DNA from: Phragmites australis
Lineage: Eukaryota; Streptophyta; Magnoliopsida; Poales; Poaceae
Length of the DNA stretch: 64,000 bases
Direction: 5' to 3'
Assembly (NCBI RefSeq): GCF_958298935.1
Contig: NC_084942.1
Location: 14,019,501 to 14,083,500, forward strand
The translations under genes were made by a program, and so were the position numbers. The notes below the pieces were generated by a model. That model did not search any database. It was not told where the DNA came from and worked only from the letters and a program-made list of their open reading frames with translations. Every line of letters starts with the position of its first letter. Within the stretch, counting starts at the first letter, position 1. Shown here one piece after another: positions 43,625 to 54,736 of the stretch.

Positions 43625-46600
43625 ATGGAGCAAATTTCAGTGAGTTACTTCCTGCCGTTTATATCCGTTTTCAATCCCAATGGTTTCAATATCAGTATGT
43701 TGTGTGCAGAAGTGTTCTTTTTTCTCAACAGACAAAACTGAAGCACTGAGAAATCTATTTTATTTTTTTCGTTAAATTGCATAGATTGGGAATCGATACA
43801 AAGAGTGCAGACCACGAAGAAGTAGCAACTGTCAAACTAAAATATTTGTTGGGAAGGATGTAATGAAAGAACTAGAGCAAAGGCGTTCATCGCCCAGTGT
43901 GATTGCAAAACTGATGGGAATTGATGTATTGCCACCTTCTAATTTAGTCCATAGTCGGCGCCAAGAATTTAAGGATGTCTTTGAAGTGTCAGAGGAGCCA
44001 CCAGAGGCTGTCATAAAAGAGAGGTCCCATCATTTCCCTAAAGGTTTGCCAAACTTGAAACGTAGCGCGCTAAGATTAAAAAAATTGATGCCATCAAAGA
44101 CTCTCTATAGAGATGATGCTCATGATTGCAATGTGGAGTGCACATATGGCATGGATCGTTTGAACTCGGTGGAAATAAATAATCCTTTGTTTGAGAAGCG
44201 CCCTCACGACATGAACTATTCTCCAAATTATCAGTATGAGAACGGCGCAGCAAGAGCTTGCAGGAGGTACCCCGTGGGTTTTGCTAGTTCCTCACTCAGT
44301 GATTTCAGAATTTTATCGAGAGGAAAGAATGCAGATTTCAACAGCATTGTTGTTTTGGAGCCAAGCTTGGTAAATGGCCATGATCCAGAAAACGTTTTTT
44401 CCATTCCATACCTTTCTCCTGTTAATAAGAACTGCAGGAGAGGCACAGAACATAAGCAATCAGAGTTTCTTGGGACGGAGAATGGAAGAGTTCTGCAACA
44501 TCTTTTTGATACTGAAGATGTTAATGTGCCTGGAATTGGAAGGGAAGGAGACCTGAGTAGTGTTTCAACTGATCCACTGGTAAAAGAACAAGAAGCATCA
44601 TTCCATCAATTCAGCACGATTTATGCGAGTTGTTCTGGATCATCTCAGAAGTACTCTAGTGGTAATGGTAACTTCAGGCAAAGCAACAGGTCATCATCAA
44701 ATAGCTCGCCGTGGAAAATACGCAGGCAATATGAAGAATCTGCTGTTGGTTCAAAAACTCTTGCAGAAATGTTTGCTTTATCTGATTCCGAAAAACTGAA
44801 GCTAAATTCAGACTCACATACTCAGATTCGATGCGATAAATTTGACCAGGACATTGGTCATAGCAAGGATGGATGCTTTATAGTTTTACCAAAGCATGCA
44901 CCTCCATTGTCTCTCCGAAGCTCAATGGTCAGCACTTCTGTCTTGGAAGGGCTCCCTCAGGGAAGAAATAATCCAAATACTGCCAATTGTTACAGCAATG
45001 GTAAGTTTGGTGTCGATTCTTTCCGGGATAAACCAAGACTGCTGAAGCAAATTGGCAACACCAGGGAAGATAACTCGAAGAATGTTCACGGTTTCAAACA
45101 TGTTATTGCCGACAACTTCTCATCTCCGGACTGCTTAAATGAGAAAGTATTGTTCACAACAGATGAGGACTTAGTGCAACAACCTGCTGAATCTGAACCT
45201 TCAGCATTTGACTTGCAGTCATCTAGGAAAGAAAAGGTATATGTCCTTGCATCCATGAATTTGAAGAACCAAAAAGAAAGGGAGTGAACCTGGGGATAGT
45301 TTACACATACACTCACTAAATTATGTATCATGTTCCATCCAGATCTTTTTCCAACTTGTCAGAATTAAAGATTTTCTGACATTACTATTAGAAATTAAAA
45401 TCATCTACTATAAACTGACACAAAAACCTTGCACTGTTCTATCAGTGGATGTGCCTCAGTTACTGCTCTAGTAGTCTGCTCTTAATTTTCATTCGTGATA
45501 ATTTTTTAATGCTAGTAAGCTTTGATGGTTTGCTCTTTTCTCAAACAGACGTGTACTATTCAAGTGTACTAGTGCCTTTTTTTAATGTTGGTTGGTAATG
45601 CTTATTCACGAGAACATGTGCAGTTCTGATCCATTGATATGTTTGGAATCTTAAGCATAAAAGATAACCTGTTTTAGGTCTTAATTCACTGTTTATTGTA
45701 TTCATGTGAAGTTTGCGTTGTAGAATTCATCCAACCGTTTCTCGGTGTGTTTTAGGTGACAAGATTGCCTTCCCACTGTCATGACTATGAGTCAATATCC
45801 CTGTCGGATCATGCTGATGGAACAAAGTCTTTTAAAGGCTTGAAAGAGGTTGAACAACCAAGCCCAGTGTCCATTCTTGAGCCTCCAACTGATGAAGATA
45901 GTTGTTGTTCTGGATATTTCAAGTATGATCAGCAAGACATGGCTAGTAAGTGAGAAGAACTTAACCTTTTCCAGTAAAACAAAGGAAAAGGCTGCACTGC
46001 AGCCACATGTACTTTTAAGGTTTTTGTAGACGATGACCTACAGTTCAAATATATTGAACTATTGAACTGAGGACAAGTAATTTCTAAATCAAGTTTAATA
46101 ATTACAATTTGCACCTTACTCAGGCATCGTAGTTAATTAGCATATTTAAATAGTGTTCCTTTAAAATACTAATTTAGAAAGTTGCGCTAAAGTCTAACAT
46201 TCTTAAAGCAAGTTTGAGAGTCTGCTAAAATTGGAGAGTACAGTTGTGTGACAAAATTCCTCAAACAAATCTATCTTAAGATATTTCCAGCTTCATGATT
46301 TTCTTAATTTAAGCTTCTCTTTTCCTTGGATGTAGAGAAAAGAAGAAATGACCATCAACTTCATGATGAGCCTGAAGTTTTCATGTCAAGTGATGATGAG
46401 GACCATTCATCTTACCAGTCTTTGGAAGCATTTCAGGTTGAGGAAGACAGGGACTTCTCATATCTCCTTGACATACTAATATGCTCCGGTATCATAGTTG
46501 CTGACTGGCAGCTCTTATGCAAATCATGGTACTCACCTGGTTGCCCTGTTGGCCCTCATGTCTTTGATAGGCTTGAGAGGAAGTACAACAAAATTGCCAC

Positions 46601-46952
46601 ATGGGCTAAGCCTGAGAGGAGGCTTCTGTTTGACCTTGTGAATTCTATTCTCTCTGAGGTCCTTGCACCATGCATCGATCTGCACCCATGGGTGCAGTCT
46701 AGAAGGCATTGCGGGTCTCTTTGGGGGCCTGAAGGGCCTGTTGAGAAGGTTTGGCAGACGATTGTCAGGCAGCAGCAAGAGTTTGTCATAGGGCATTCTG
46801 ATGAGATGGTTCTTGATCCAAACTGGCCAGATGTAGGTGATGACATCAATATGGTTGGAAAGCAGATAGTCAGGATGTTACTTGGCGATCTCTTGGAAGA
46901 AGTCATAGCGGAGTTCCTCTCAGGTTTGATAGTTTCATTTGGACCCATCTGA
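43625..46952 (+). CDS. TRM-type protein (VARLMGL/DUF3741 motif and DUF4378)
   Basis: Coding exons 43625-43639, 43785-45236, 45756-45945 and 46336-46952 join to 2274 nt, 757 aa. All borders are GT/AG with matching phase: donors GTGAGT, GTATAT, GTAAGT; acceptors TGCATAG, GTTTTAG, GATGTAG. The short first exon (MEQIS) is chosen because it is in phase with the upstream-open frame IGNRYKECRPRRSS. Residues 40-55 carry SSPSVIAKLMGIDVLPP-like VARLMGL motif. The middle is Ser/Asn-rich and probably disordered. Residues about 593-745 form DUF4378 (DFSYLLDILICSG, HPWVQSRR, LLGDLLEEVIAEFLSGLI). Proteins of this family (TRM/LONGIFOLIA-like) recruit the TON1-TTP machinery to microtubules and affect cell shape. 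The frame is intact, so it is probably functional. Which TRM subgroup it belongs to cannot be decided here. Confidence 0.9.
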
Positions 46953-49278
46953 GAACTTCACAATGGTAACAGAGTTGGGGTTTTCCCAGATTATGCTGGA
47001 AGCCTGTAACGGCCTTGGAAGTGCACATATGCTGCATTTTTATTCTGGTTTATAATAGGAGCTATGTATCATATTGTTGTTACACTGGAGTGCATAATAT
47101 ACTGGCTAAACACTTTTGCAGGTATGTCTGGAGTAACTGAAGATGTATGTACTATCCAATACTTTGATGTATGTAGTAATCTAGAAATGTGAGTTTCCAG
47201 AATACCCAATGCTTGTTATCCAGATTTCAGGATGTTAGCGAATATTTAGGACCCTGTAGTTGCTATGTGCAGCACATATTAGAGTATGCTAACATCTAAA
47301 GACTTCAAAACATTTGGCATGTAATCGCCAGATGCAGAGTATTGAAACATGGGGTGAAGAGGTGTGGATCTGAATATATTGCCCATTTTGTTTCTCATAT
47401 CTAGAGCCCAAGAAAGTATTGTTTGGTCTCATGATTTATGGACTACAAAGACAACTGAGAATATTTTTTTTTCTTATTTGGAGGTTGGAATAGAACATCA
47501 AATTGCTCGTGGTAATTAACTTTCAGACCTAATGTTATAGCTAGGTATGTCTAGCATCTTCCGCACAGATGTGTCTTCTCTAATTTGCTCTTTGGTCTAA
47601 GAGTTATTTGTTAACGGTGTTCTGATATGAAGCATTGATCACCCGTTTCTTCAATTATATACATATGAACAATGAAAGGTTGTCTGTGTTGTTTAGCCCA
47701 TTTTCTCAAAATTACTATGTGCTGTTCCTTACGATTGTGAATAACATGTTCCTTACGATTCTGATCACTCCTGCAGCTGCAGGCCTGCTCTGTTACTGCT
47801 TGAATGTTGCTTTCTCATAGCCATGTGGGTATGAACTTCCCAGCTGTCGCAAGACTCACAGTGAACATAAACGATCTTGTAAGAAAGCTATTTTCAGTTC
47901 CTCTCCCAGTTATGCCATCTATAGGCATGAACTTCAATTTTACATTAAAAAAACGTGACCCTTGCATTCTTGAACTGTGTGCTAAGGCTAGAAACAGATT
48001 GTAAAGAAAACCAGAATTTAGGAAATGGTTTGCAGTTATTTATATGATTGAGCAGAACCTGGATCAAACCAGCACAATGTGTACAAATAATGCACACACA
48101 ACATTAACTAAATATTCGTACAGATTACGAGAGCACTTATGTATTACTATTTACGCTCTACGTCCCAGGAGGCAACAAATTCATCTCAATTTTTTTCTGT
48201 ACAGATTTAGACCAAACAATTGAGATTGCACATGTTTGTTTGACGACAATTGGGTTCCAACTTCTCAGTAAGGAATCACTCAAAATAAACACTCCCCATT
48301 CTAACACAGACCCAATCAATTGCATGTGGTGCGAATGTAGATAGTTCTAACGGTAATGCTTGGATCCGTGCGTCCGGATTTTGCTCAACGGTTTGGGACT
48401 CGACAACCCCACTCTCACGTGGATAGATAGACCCAAACAACTCCGTTGGCAGCCCCAGCTACATCCGTGTCTTTTCAATCCACCTCCATGACTACTCAGC
48501 TCCTCTGTTCCATGGCCGATGGCTTTCCATGGGGGATTATTCCGATATACAAACTTTCTACATGCATGCATGTAGGCCTGCTTTGGCGAAAACGACGTTG
48601 TTTGGCTGTTTACCGGTCAGCAGTCACAGAGTCGACGGAGTCGACGGACATGCATGCATGCCACGACATCCACTCAAGTCGACGGAGTCATTGTTCCCTA
48701 GTCGTCACGCGGCAGTCGTCGGTCACCGCGGCGTGTCAAGATAGTCAGGGGCGGATTCAGGGCCCGGCGACCCTGGGTGCCTGTCCGGGCTCCTGCACAA
48801 CGACGGCAAGAGGCTAGTTGATGTGATGATGTTTACCGAAGATAGATAAGCTGAACAACCTATAACTTCGCTCAGACTCTGTCGAATTGCTGGATCCACC
48901 ACTGAAGATAGTAGTCAGCTTGTGAACACGTGGTTACGGTCGATATCTTATGTAGTCCTTTTTTTTTTACTTCTGCGTGCGAGGGTTGGTGTCGCAGACT
49001 CGCAGTGGACGTTATAGTTAATTATTATGACTTCAGTGGCATGGCATGCATGTAGACAATTGCTCTGGGGTCTTTGTCCCCCACAGTTCCACCACCCGTC
49101 GTCCGTCGTGAGCCGGTGTCCTGATTAATAATTTAGTCAACAATATGTCATCCACGTACCAATCGATTCCAAGCGGGCGCGAAGAGGCTCCCGTGTACGT
49201 CGGGGCAGCGAAAAAATCAAACTAGGCGACGGCCTCTTGCAGTTGCTGACACAGACCGCACACGGTAAGGTCGAGTGT
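46953..49278. other. 3' UTR and intergenic region
   Basis: Downstream of the TRM stop the sequence is A/T-rich; the first few hundred bases are presumably 3' UTR. Open frames at 47635-48004 and 48446-48817 show no domain. GTCGACGGAGTCGACGGA near 48630 is a short local repeat. Confidence 0.4.
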
Positions 49279-49279
49279 C

Positions 49280-49293
49280 TATACATATATATA
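49280..49293 (+). promoter_or_regulatory. Likely TATA box of the small-peptide gene
   Basis: TATACATATATATA about 90 bp upstream of the ATG at 49381, giving an expected transcription start near 49320. Confidence 0.5.
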
Positions 49294-49380
49294 GGTGCGT
49301 GCTGTTCTACCTTACTACTTGTGCATGTACAATAGCATACCAAAGCACTCCCAGCACAGTGCCATAATAAGCTATACGTG

Positions 49381-49816
49381 ATGGTGTTTTCCTTTTCTCC
49401 AGCCAGAAGTAACCTTCTGCTTGTACTTGCGGCCATCGTGATTGCGCTGCTGCTCAAGATGCCTCGCTCTTATGGGTTGCTTCCTCTGGAACATCCTTCG
49501 TCAGTGAGTATATTCTATCCTTCAAAATTTAGTAGAAATTAGTAATGCTTGTGGAACGGCTGCACCTACAGACCTACTGTGCCCACAAATCTGATGAACT
49601 AATTAATAAAGTGATATCGATCGCTTCGTACCTACTGGTCCGGCCGTGGTCACCTATTAAGCTGTGTATATATATTTGTGAATTTACTTGTGGGTGCTCG
49701 TTAATTACCGGTTATTACAAATTTTAATATTATTCTTGTCATCTAACGGATCCTGCTCATTATTGCAGTGCGTAAGAACCGATCCGGATAATCCAGTTTG
49801 TAGGCCGCCTCCATGA
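49381..49816 (+). CDS. Small signal-anchored two-cysteine peptide, 56 aa, unknown family
   Basis: Exon 1 is 49381-49503 (41 codons) and exon 2 is 49769-49816 (15 codons and stop). The donor is TCA|GTGAGT and the acceptor is TTATTGCAG|TGC, phase 0. The protein starts MVFSFSPARSN, followed by a hydrophobic helix at residues 12-25 (LLLVLAAIVIALLL) that can act as signal peptide or membrane anchor. The C-terminal half has two Cys ten residues apart in CVRTDPDNPVCRPPP at the very end. If the first exon were read through, it would stop after 11 further codons, so splicing makes better sense. The layout (signal, short spacer, compact Cys/Pro-rich C-terminus) resembles plant secreted signalling peptides, but I cannot name a family. 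A TATA box lies upstream. Confidence 0.6.
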
Positions 49817-50101
49817 AATGTGATATATGTATATACTACAACGGCTTACCTCACATATATGGAACTCACAGTACAAGGGAACACTTCATGTATCTCGAGA
49901 CATCCTCTTCATGTGCCCTCGACACGTTGTATATATCTATCTATTGTATTGTCTCCTCGAAAATACAAGAGCCGTTTAAAATACAAAAAGTTTACATTTT
50001 ATACTCATGTTTCAGAATAGTGGGGCTTGACTAGTCAATCCCTGATAAGACTAACGACTCGTTATATCCAGTTTTTATTCAAACTATGACAATGAATACT
50101 A
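49817..50101. other. 3' side of the small-peptide gene
   Basis: A/T-rich; overlapping open frames without features. Confidence 0.35.
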
Positions 50102-51492
50102 CACTACAACAAGAGGCTATGCTGAATGTCCCATCGGCATACTGTAGCATAAAACGGTCAGTGTAAAGCTTGTCACACATTGTTTTACTAGTGAGACCGT
50201 CTGTTACTACCGACGGTTACAACCATCTATAATAATCTATTATGACATACAGTCTGACCCGAAGCGAAACTAAAAACAAGATTTTATTAAATTAAAATAT
50301 TAAAAAAATATTTAATATATAATTTGTAAAGATAATATTATGTGTATTAAAAAATTGTCTTCAATAAACACTTAAAATATATAAAAACAACACTCACCTC
50401 AAACACTTTCTAAAGATCATCTAAAATAATTTCTTCTAACATTTCTAGATACGAAGTCATTGATGATGGTTTCAATATCAATTTCATCTATCAATTTCTT
50501 TTTAATACATAAAGTTGTCAAACCATTTAATATTTTTTGAGACATTGTGGACCTCAAATAGTTCTTCAATAATTTTAACTTTGAAAAGCATCTTTCAGTT
50601 GACGTCACAGTCACAAGCACAATAAATAAGATTTAATAAGTAATAGAAATATTAGGATAACAATCTGTTTCCTTGATATATAAAAAATCTCCATAAAAAA
50701 TATTAGTCTATCTAGCAAAGTAAGTTGCATAGTCCTTAACTCAGACTATATTAGGTCATTTAACTCAACATCATATGAACCATCTAAAGAGAAACTATTT
50801 GCAAATTTAACGTAACAATCTTTCAGTTCAATATCATCCGATGACTTCAAGGTTGTCAAGCCCAATAGAACCTAAATATACTTTTGAATGCTTAGAGTTC
50901 TTCAAATCCATTTTTCAATGAAGTGTTTCCATATCAACCATAATCAAATGTCAAAGCCTACATGCACCACTCACTCATGCACGATATGGGAGGGGCTCCC
51001 TGGATTTTGAGGGCCCGGGGCGGCCGCCCAGCTTGCCCCCCCCCCCTCTCCTCCAAGGCTGGCCCTGCATACGATTTTTGTTTACAAACAAGTCTGTCTG
51101 TGATGTGTGCTTATAACGGACCGCTTTTGTTTACCAACCGTCTGTGATAATATTTGAACTTTCCCTGTACTTGCCGAAATTGAACTCCCATTGAAATAGA
51201 AGGTGGCGGCTCTTTTTTCTCTACTAGAAATCTACATGCAAATAATCAAAGTAGATTAAGAACACAACACGGACGCTTATGATGATCTTCACTATATCAT
51301 AAAAGTTACAACGTAAGAAAATAACAATGAATCAGCAACTCTTCCCGTGAGTCAACAATGAATCTAGGATAAAAGTTATCTCAGACTGCTCCAACCGTAT
51401 GGCTTATTCTAGACAGCTCTTAATGTGAACCGTCTCATATAATATAATTCATCAGAGACAAAACGTCTGATATGAGTGTTTTTGTTGTAGTG
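50102..51492. mobile_element. Non-autonomous CACTA element, 1391 bp, with internal hAT fragment
   Basis: It starts CACTACAACAAGAGG (50102) and ends TTTTTGTTGTAGTG (51492), inverted CACTACAACAA termini. Subterminal motifs GACCGTCTG/GACGGTT occur at both ends (50195-50240 and 51120-51480). The flanking triplets CTA and CGT do not match, so the target duplication is lost or mutated. Confidence 0.8.
50262..51070 (-). pseudogene. hAT transposase fragment (TTF/DUF4371 type, C-terminal dimerisation region)
   Basis: On the minus strand, 50620-50417 encodes TSTERCFSKLKLLKNYLRST followed by MSQKILNGLTTL, the hAT C-terminal dimerisation signature. Upstream pieces with SSDDIELKDCYVKFANSF lie at about 50850-50790 in broken frames. 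The stretch 50990-51069 ends GGCTGGCCCTG, resembling a hAT terminus (reverse CAGGGCCAGCC). The fragment probably inserted into or was captured by the surrounding CACTA element. The borders are approximate. Confidence 0.6.
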
Positions 51493-51519
51493 CGTTGTGC
51501 CCTCTGCATGCAACTTCAT

Positions 51520-51715
51520 TCGGTTTGATCTATTGCCCTGGATGGCTTGATCAATTGTTGAGCAACACGTAATGTGAGAGGAAAGGAAATCATTTAAATA
51601 TTATATTGTATGCCTTTGAATCGTTTGATATGTTGCCCTGGATGTCTGGATCAATTGTTGAGCAACACATAATAGGAGAGGAAAGGAAATCAGATATTAT
51701 ATTGCCTTTAAATCT
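51520..51715 (+). repeat. Two-copy tandem duplication, about 100 bp
   Basis: TTGCCCTGGATG, GATCAATTGTTGAGCAACAC and GGAGAGGAAAGGAAATCA-like blocks occur twice (about 51525-51625 and 51630-51712) with some divergence and a small deletion in the second copy. Confidence 0.75.
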
Positions 51716-51887
51716 CTTGGGTTCCTATATCTCCGTGGGATAATAGAATAGTTTTGGAACAAAAGATCTAAGTCGTCGTGAGATTGGTCCACCTGATGGA
51801 TGGTTAGATCTGCTTAACCCATGCATTCACATGGCTTGACATATATGTCTTTTATAATTTTTAATGTTAATAGTCGAACTACTAAAC

Positions 51888-51889
<2 letters not shown>

Positions 51890-51937
<48 letters not shown>
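51890..51937. repeat. (TA)n microsatellite, about 24 units
   Basis: Uninterrupted TA repeat. The open frame running through it (Tyr-Ile repeats) is not a gene. Confidence 0.95.
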
Positions 51938-51939
<2 letters not shown>

Positions 51940-52385
51940 TCCTAGATGTAGAATAACTATTCTACACTCTATTCTACACCTAGACCAAGAAGACAACCGG
52001 CCCAACACCCAGCGCGCGCCACTGCGACCGCTTGACTTGTGCACCGCGCACACCACTATGACTGCGCCTGCTCACCCGTTCGCCTGCGTGCACCACGTGC
52101 CCTCGCTAACTCGCTCGCCTCGTACACCGCACACCCCCCATGCCTGCATCACATGCCCCCGCTCGCTCCGTGCGCCGCACACCACACGCCTACTCGCCTA
52201 GCCTAAAACAAGCATCTCTCTCTTCTCTTTCCTCTCTCTGTGGTGAGCTCTGAGCTCCTTTAGGAGGGAGGAAAAGAGACTCAGTAGAGGTCCAAGGATT
52301 GGAAGAGAAGGAGAGAGTGAGAAATAAATGAGATTGCCAGTAGTGTCAGTAGTTGTCGTAGTTGCTAGTAATACAAACAATTTGT
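51938..52385. other. C-rich then mixed sequence after the TA tract
   Basis: GTAGAATAACTATTCTAC at 51949 is a short palindromic phrase common at the edges of grass non-autonomous elements. No gene recognised. Confidence 0.3.
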
Positions 52386-52665
52386 TCAGTAGGTTGTGTA
52401 GTAGGTGTCAGTAGTTATTTAGTAGTTGTTCAGTAGCTAGCTCAGCAGTTGTTCAGTAGTTGTTCAGTAGTTATTCAGTATTTGTTCAGGAGTTCAGTAG
52501 TTGTTCAGTAGTTATTCAGTAGTGTTCAGTAGTGTCAGTAGTTTTTGTTCAGTAGTGTCAGTAGTTTTTAATAGTTGTTCGGTAGTTCCAAATCATAATA
52601 AAAATTGTTCAGTAGTGTTAGTAAATTTTGTTCAGTAGTTATTGTTCAGTAGTGCCAGTAAATAT
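52386..52665 (+). repeat. Minisatellite of TTCAGTAG-type units
   Basis: More than 20 copies of TTCAGTAG or GTCAGTAG spaced 8-15 bp apart, mainly as TTGTTCAGTAG and TTATTCAGTAG. The array becomes looser toward the right. Confidence 0.85.
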
Positions 52666-52939
52666 AAACAATAGTAACATCAATTTATCATCAGCTTTTC
52701 TGCATTTTGTCAGTTCCCTTATCAGTCATTGCATCCTGGAAGAAAATCAAGTCTCTTGGGGGCAACCAACCAGATGCTTGTTAAGGCTCTTCGCAACTCC
52801 ACAAAGCTTGAAAGCCATCAACCGCTCAAACGTTTTCTACTGCAACAAGTGAAACATTCTTCTCGCAGGATCAACAAAATTTTTATGTTGCTCCTTTTTT
52901 GTGATCTCTCTTCAGATATGTCAGTGATGAATCAAATTA

Positions 52940-53290
52940 TGTTGAGGAAGGCCGAGGGGGGTGGGGCAAGGGCGGGGGAGGGGTTGGCGTGAAGGGGTGG
53001 CGTGAGGAGGTGCGGTGGCTGGGGGCGGCACGGGGGAGGAGACAGCGCGAGGGGGGTAGCGGGAGGAGGCGCGACAACATAGGGCCAGGGGGCGGGGGCG
53101 GGGATTTGGCGTCGCCCCGAAGAGATTCACCAGAAAAGGGCGGCGGAGAGACGACAGCGGATGGAGTGCGCGTTGAGCAGGGTGGTGCCGACGGGGAGAG
53201 GGAGGTGCGCTGGGACGGGGAGGGGTGGGGGTCGAGCGCGAGGGTGAGGGGGCAAGCGCGTAAGGCGGGGGAGGGGTGCGGATCAGACAC
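52940..53290 (+). other. Extremely G-rich block
   Basis: Runs of 3-6 G on the plus strand occur every few bases (GAGGGGGGTGGGGC, GGGCGGGGGAGGGG). This is a candidate for G-quadruplex formation and is possibly the leader of the chimeric unit to its right. The open frames on both strands here are composition artefacts. Confidence 0.5.
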
Positions 53291-54193
53291 GTGAGTTTAT
53301 ATAGAGGGGGTCATATATATGCGCTATATATATATATATCCTATTTAACTACCAGCGCGCTAAATAGTATATTCAATGTGCGGTCACACGCCTCCCCTCC
53401 GATCCAGCTGGCACTGTCCGACCCAATTGGTCCACCCGTCCACGCGACCGTTGTAGGAGTCGGACGACCCACCACAACCGACCATGGACAAATTACATTC
53501 CATCACATCACGAAACAAAAACCGGAACTTTGAACCCAACTCACAGGAATTTGTATTGGAACTACGAGGAAATAGAGGTAGAAATCCACAGTAGGGCTAA
53601 CCGGAAGTTGGTATCTCTACTACTTAAAAAATATGTAGTGTTTCTCGAACCAGGCAGGATGCCCTGCATCTCCACGTCCTGCCCACGACCTGGCAGGTAG
53701 TCCACTTCTCCCAAGTCCCCTTCCCCCATTTTTTGTTTCTCGATCTCCCTTTCTTTCTCCTCCTGCACCTGCACAGCGCTGCCCTGCCCATCTCCTTCTC
53801 CTTCCCGTCCCGTCGCCTTCTCCTCCCCGTCCTCCTCCCACGCGCTCTTCCCTCTCCCGCCCCCATTCCCGCCCAACGCCTCCTTCACCACCTCCTTCCT
53901 CTTTGCCGCGCCCCCCTCCGCGCGCCCCGCCTCCCGTCTCTCCTTCATCCTCCTCCCCGACCCACTCACCGCTGCCGCCGCTGTCGCAACGGATGCGAGC
54001 GTGATGGGGGCTATTCGGTGGTCGGGTGCGACGATGAAGATGGTGGCAAGCACGCCGGCTCACCACGCATTGCGAAAGATGGCGGATTCGATCGGATCCA
54101 CCGAGATCAGGGAGGAGGCGGGCTCCCTATGCGACGGTGGCTCACGAGAGCGGAAGGTGACACGGCGGACGATGCGGGGTCGCCAGATCGGAT
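53291..54193. other. C-rich region upstream of the captured gene piece
   Basis: TATATATATATATCC at about 53325, then C/T-rich sequence (53700-53960). Open frames are long on both strands because of composition, and none has a domain. Whether any of it comes from the carB gene 5' end cannot be told. Confidence 0.3.
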
Positions 54194-54736
54194 GAGGTCG
54201 ACGTGGTGGCATCAGCCACCATCATGACCGACCCGGACCTCGCCCACCACACCTACATCGGCCCCATGACGCCGCGGCTCGTCGAGTGCATCATCGCCTC
54301 CAAGCGTCCCAATGCCCTGCTCCCCACCATGGGCGGACAGACTGCGCTCAACCTCGCCATCTCACTCGCCGACTCGGGCGCGCTCGACTGCCTCGGGGTG
54401 AGCCTCATCGGGGCCTCCTTGCCCGCCAACCGCCAGCTATTCAAGCAGGCCATGGACCGCATCGGGCTCAAGACATCGCCCTCCGGCATCGGCACCACGC
54501 TCGAGGAGTGCCTCGCCATCGCAGATGACATCAGGGAGTTCCCACTCATCGTCCGCCTGGCCTTCACGCTCGGCGGCACTAGCGGAGGCATCGCCTACAA
54601 CAGGGCCATGTTCGAGGACATCTGCAGGCCAGGCCTCGTCGCGTCGCACACGCAGCAGGTGCTCGTGGAGAAGTCCCTGCTCGGGTGGAAGGAGTACGAG
54701 ATGGAGGTCATAAGTGACATGGCCGACAACGAGGTC
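54194..54736 (+). pseudogene. carB: Captured fragment of carbamoyl-phosphate synthetase large subunit
   Basis: The frame reads ATIMTDPDLAHHTYIGPMTP, then ALLPTMGGQTALNLA, FKQAMDRIGLKTSPSGIG, FTLGGTSGGIAYNR and VLVEKSLLGWKEYEMEV. This is the part of the first ATP-grasp half of plant and bacterial CarB (about 180 of roughly 1100 residues). It starts abruptly where EVVLVNSNPATIMTD would be and ends at DMADNEV, after which the frame runs into a G12-type tract and unrelated sequence. A short in-frame deletion removes about five residues before RQLF. Changes such as GGTSGG for GGTGGG and VRLAF for the usual R-P-A-F hit the nucleotide-binding loop. The piece is open but cannot be an enzyme. The family identity is certain; capture by a transposon is inferred. 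Confidence 0.88.

Noticed and set aside
47635..48817. Several 60-120 codon open frames downstream of the TRM gene
   Set aside because: No domain, no splice logic and no promoter could be linked to them.
51821..52201. An open frame with a Tyr-Ile repeat followed by Pro/His-rich sequence
   Set aside because: It reads through a pure TA microsatellite and then C-rich sequence, with no domain or conserved motif.
53562..54066. Long open frames on the minus strand rich in Gly, Arg and Glu
   Set aside because: They are caused by the C/T-rich composition of the plus strand, overlap in three frames and show no domain.
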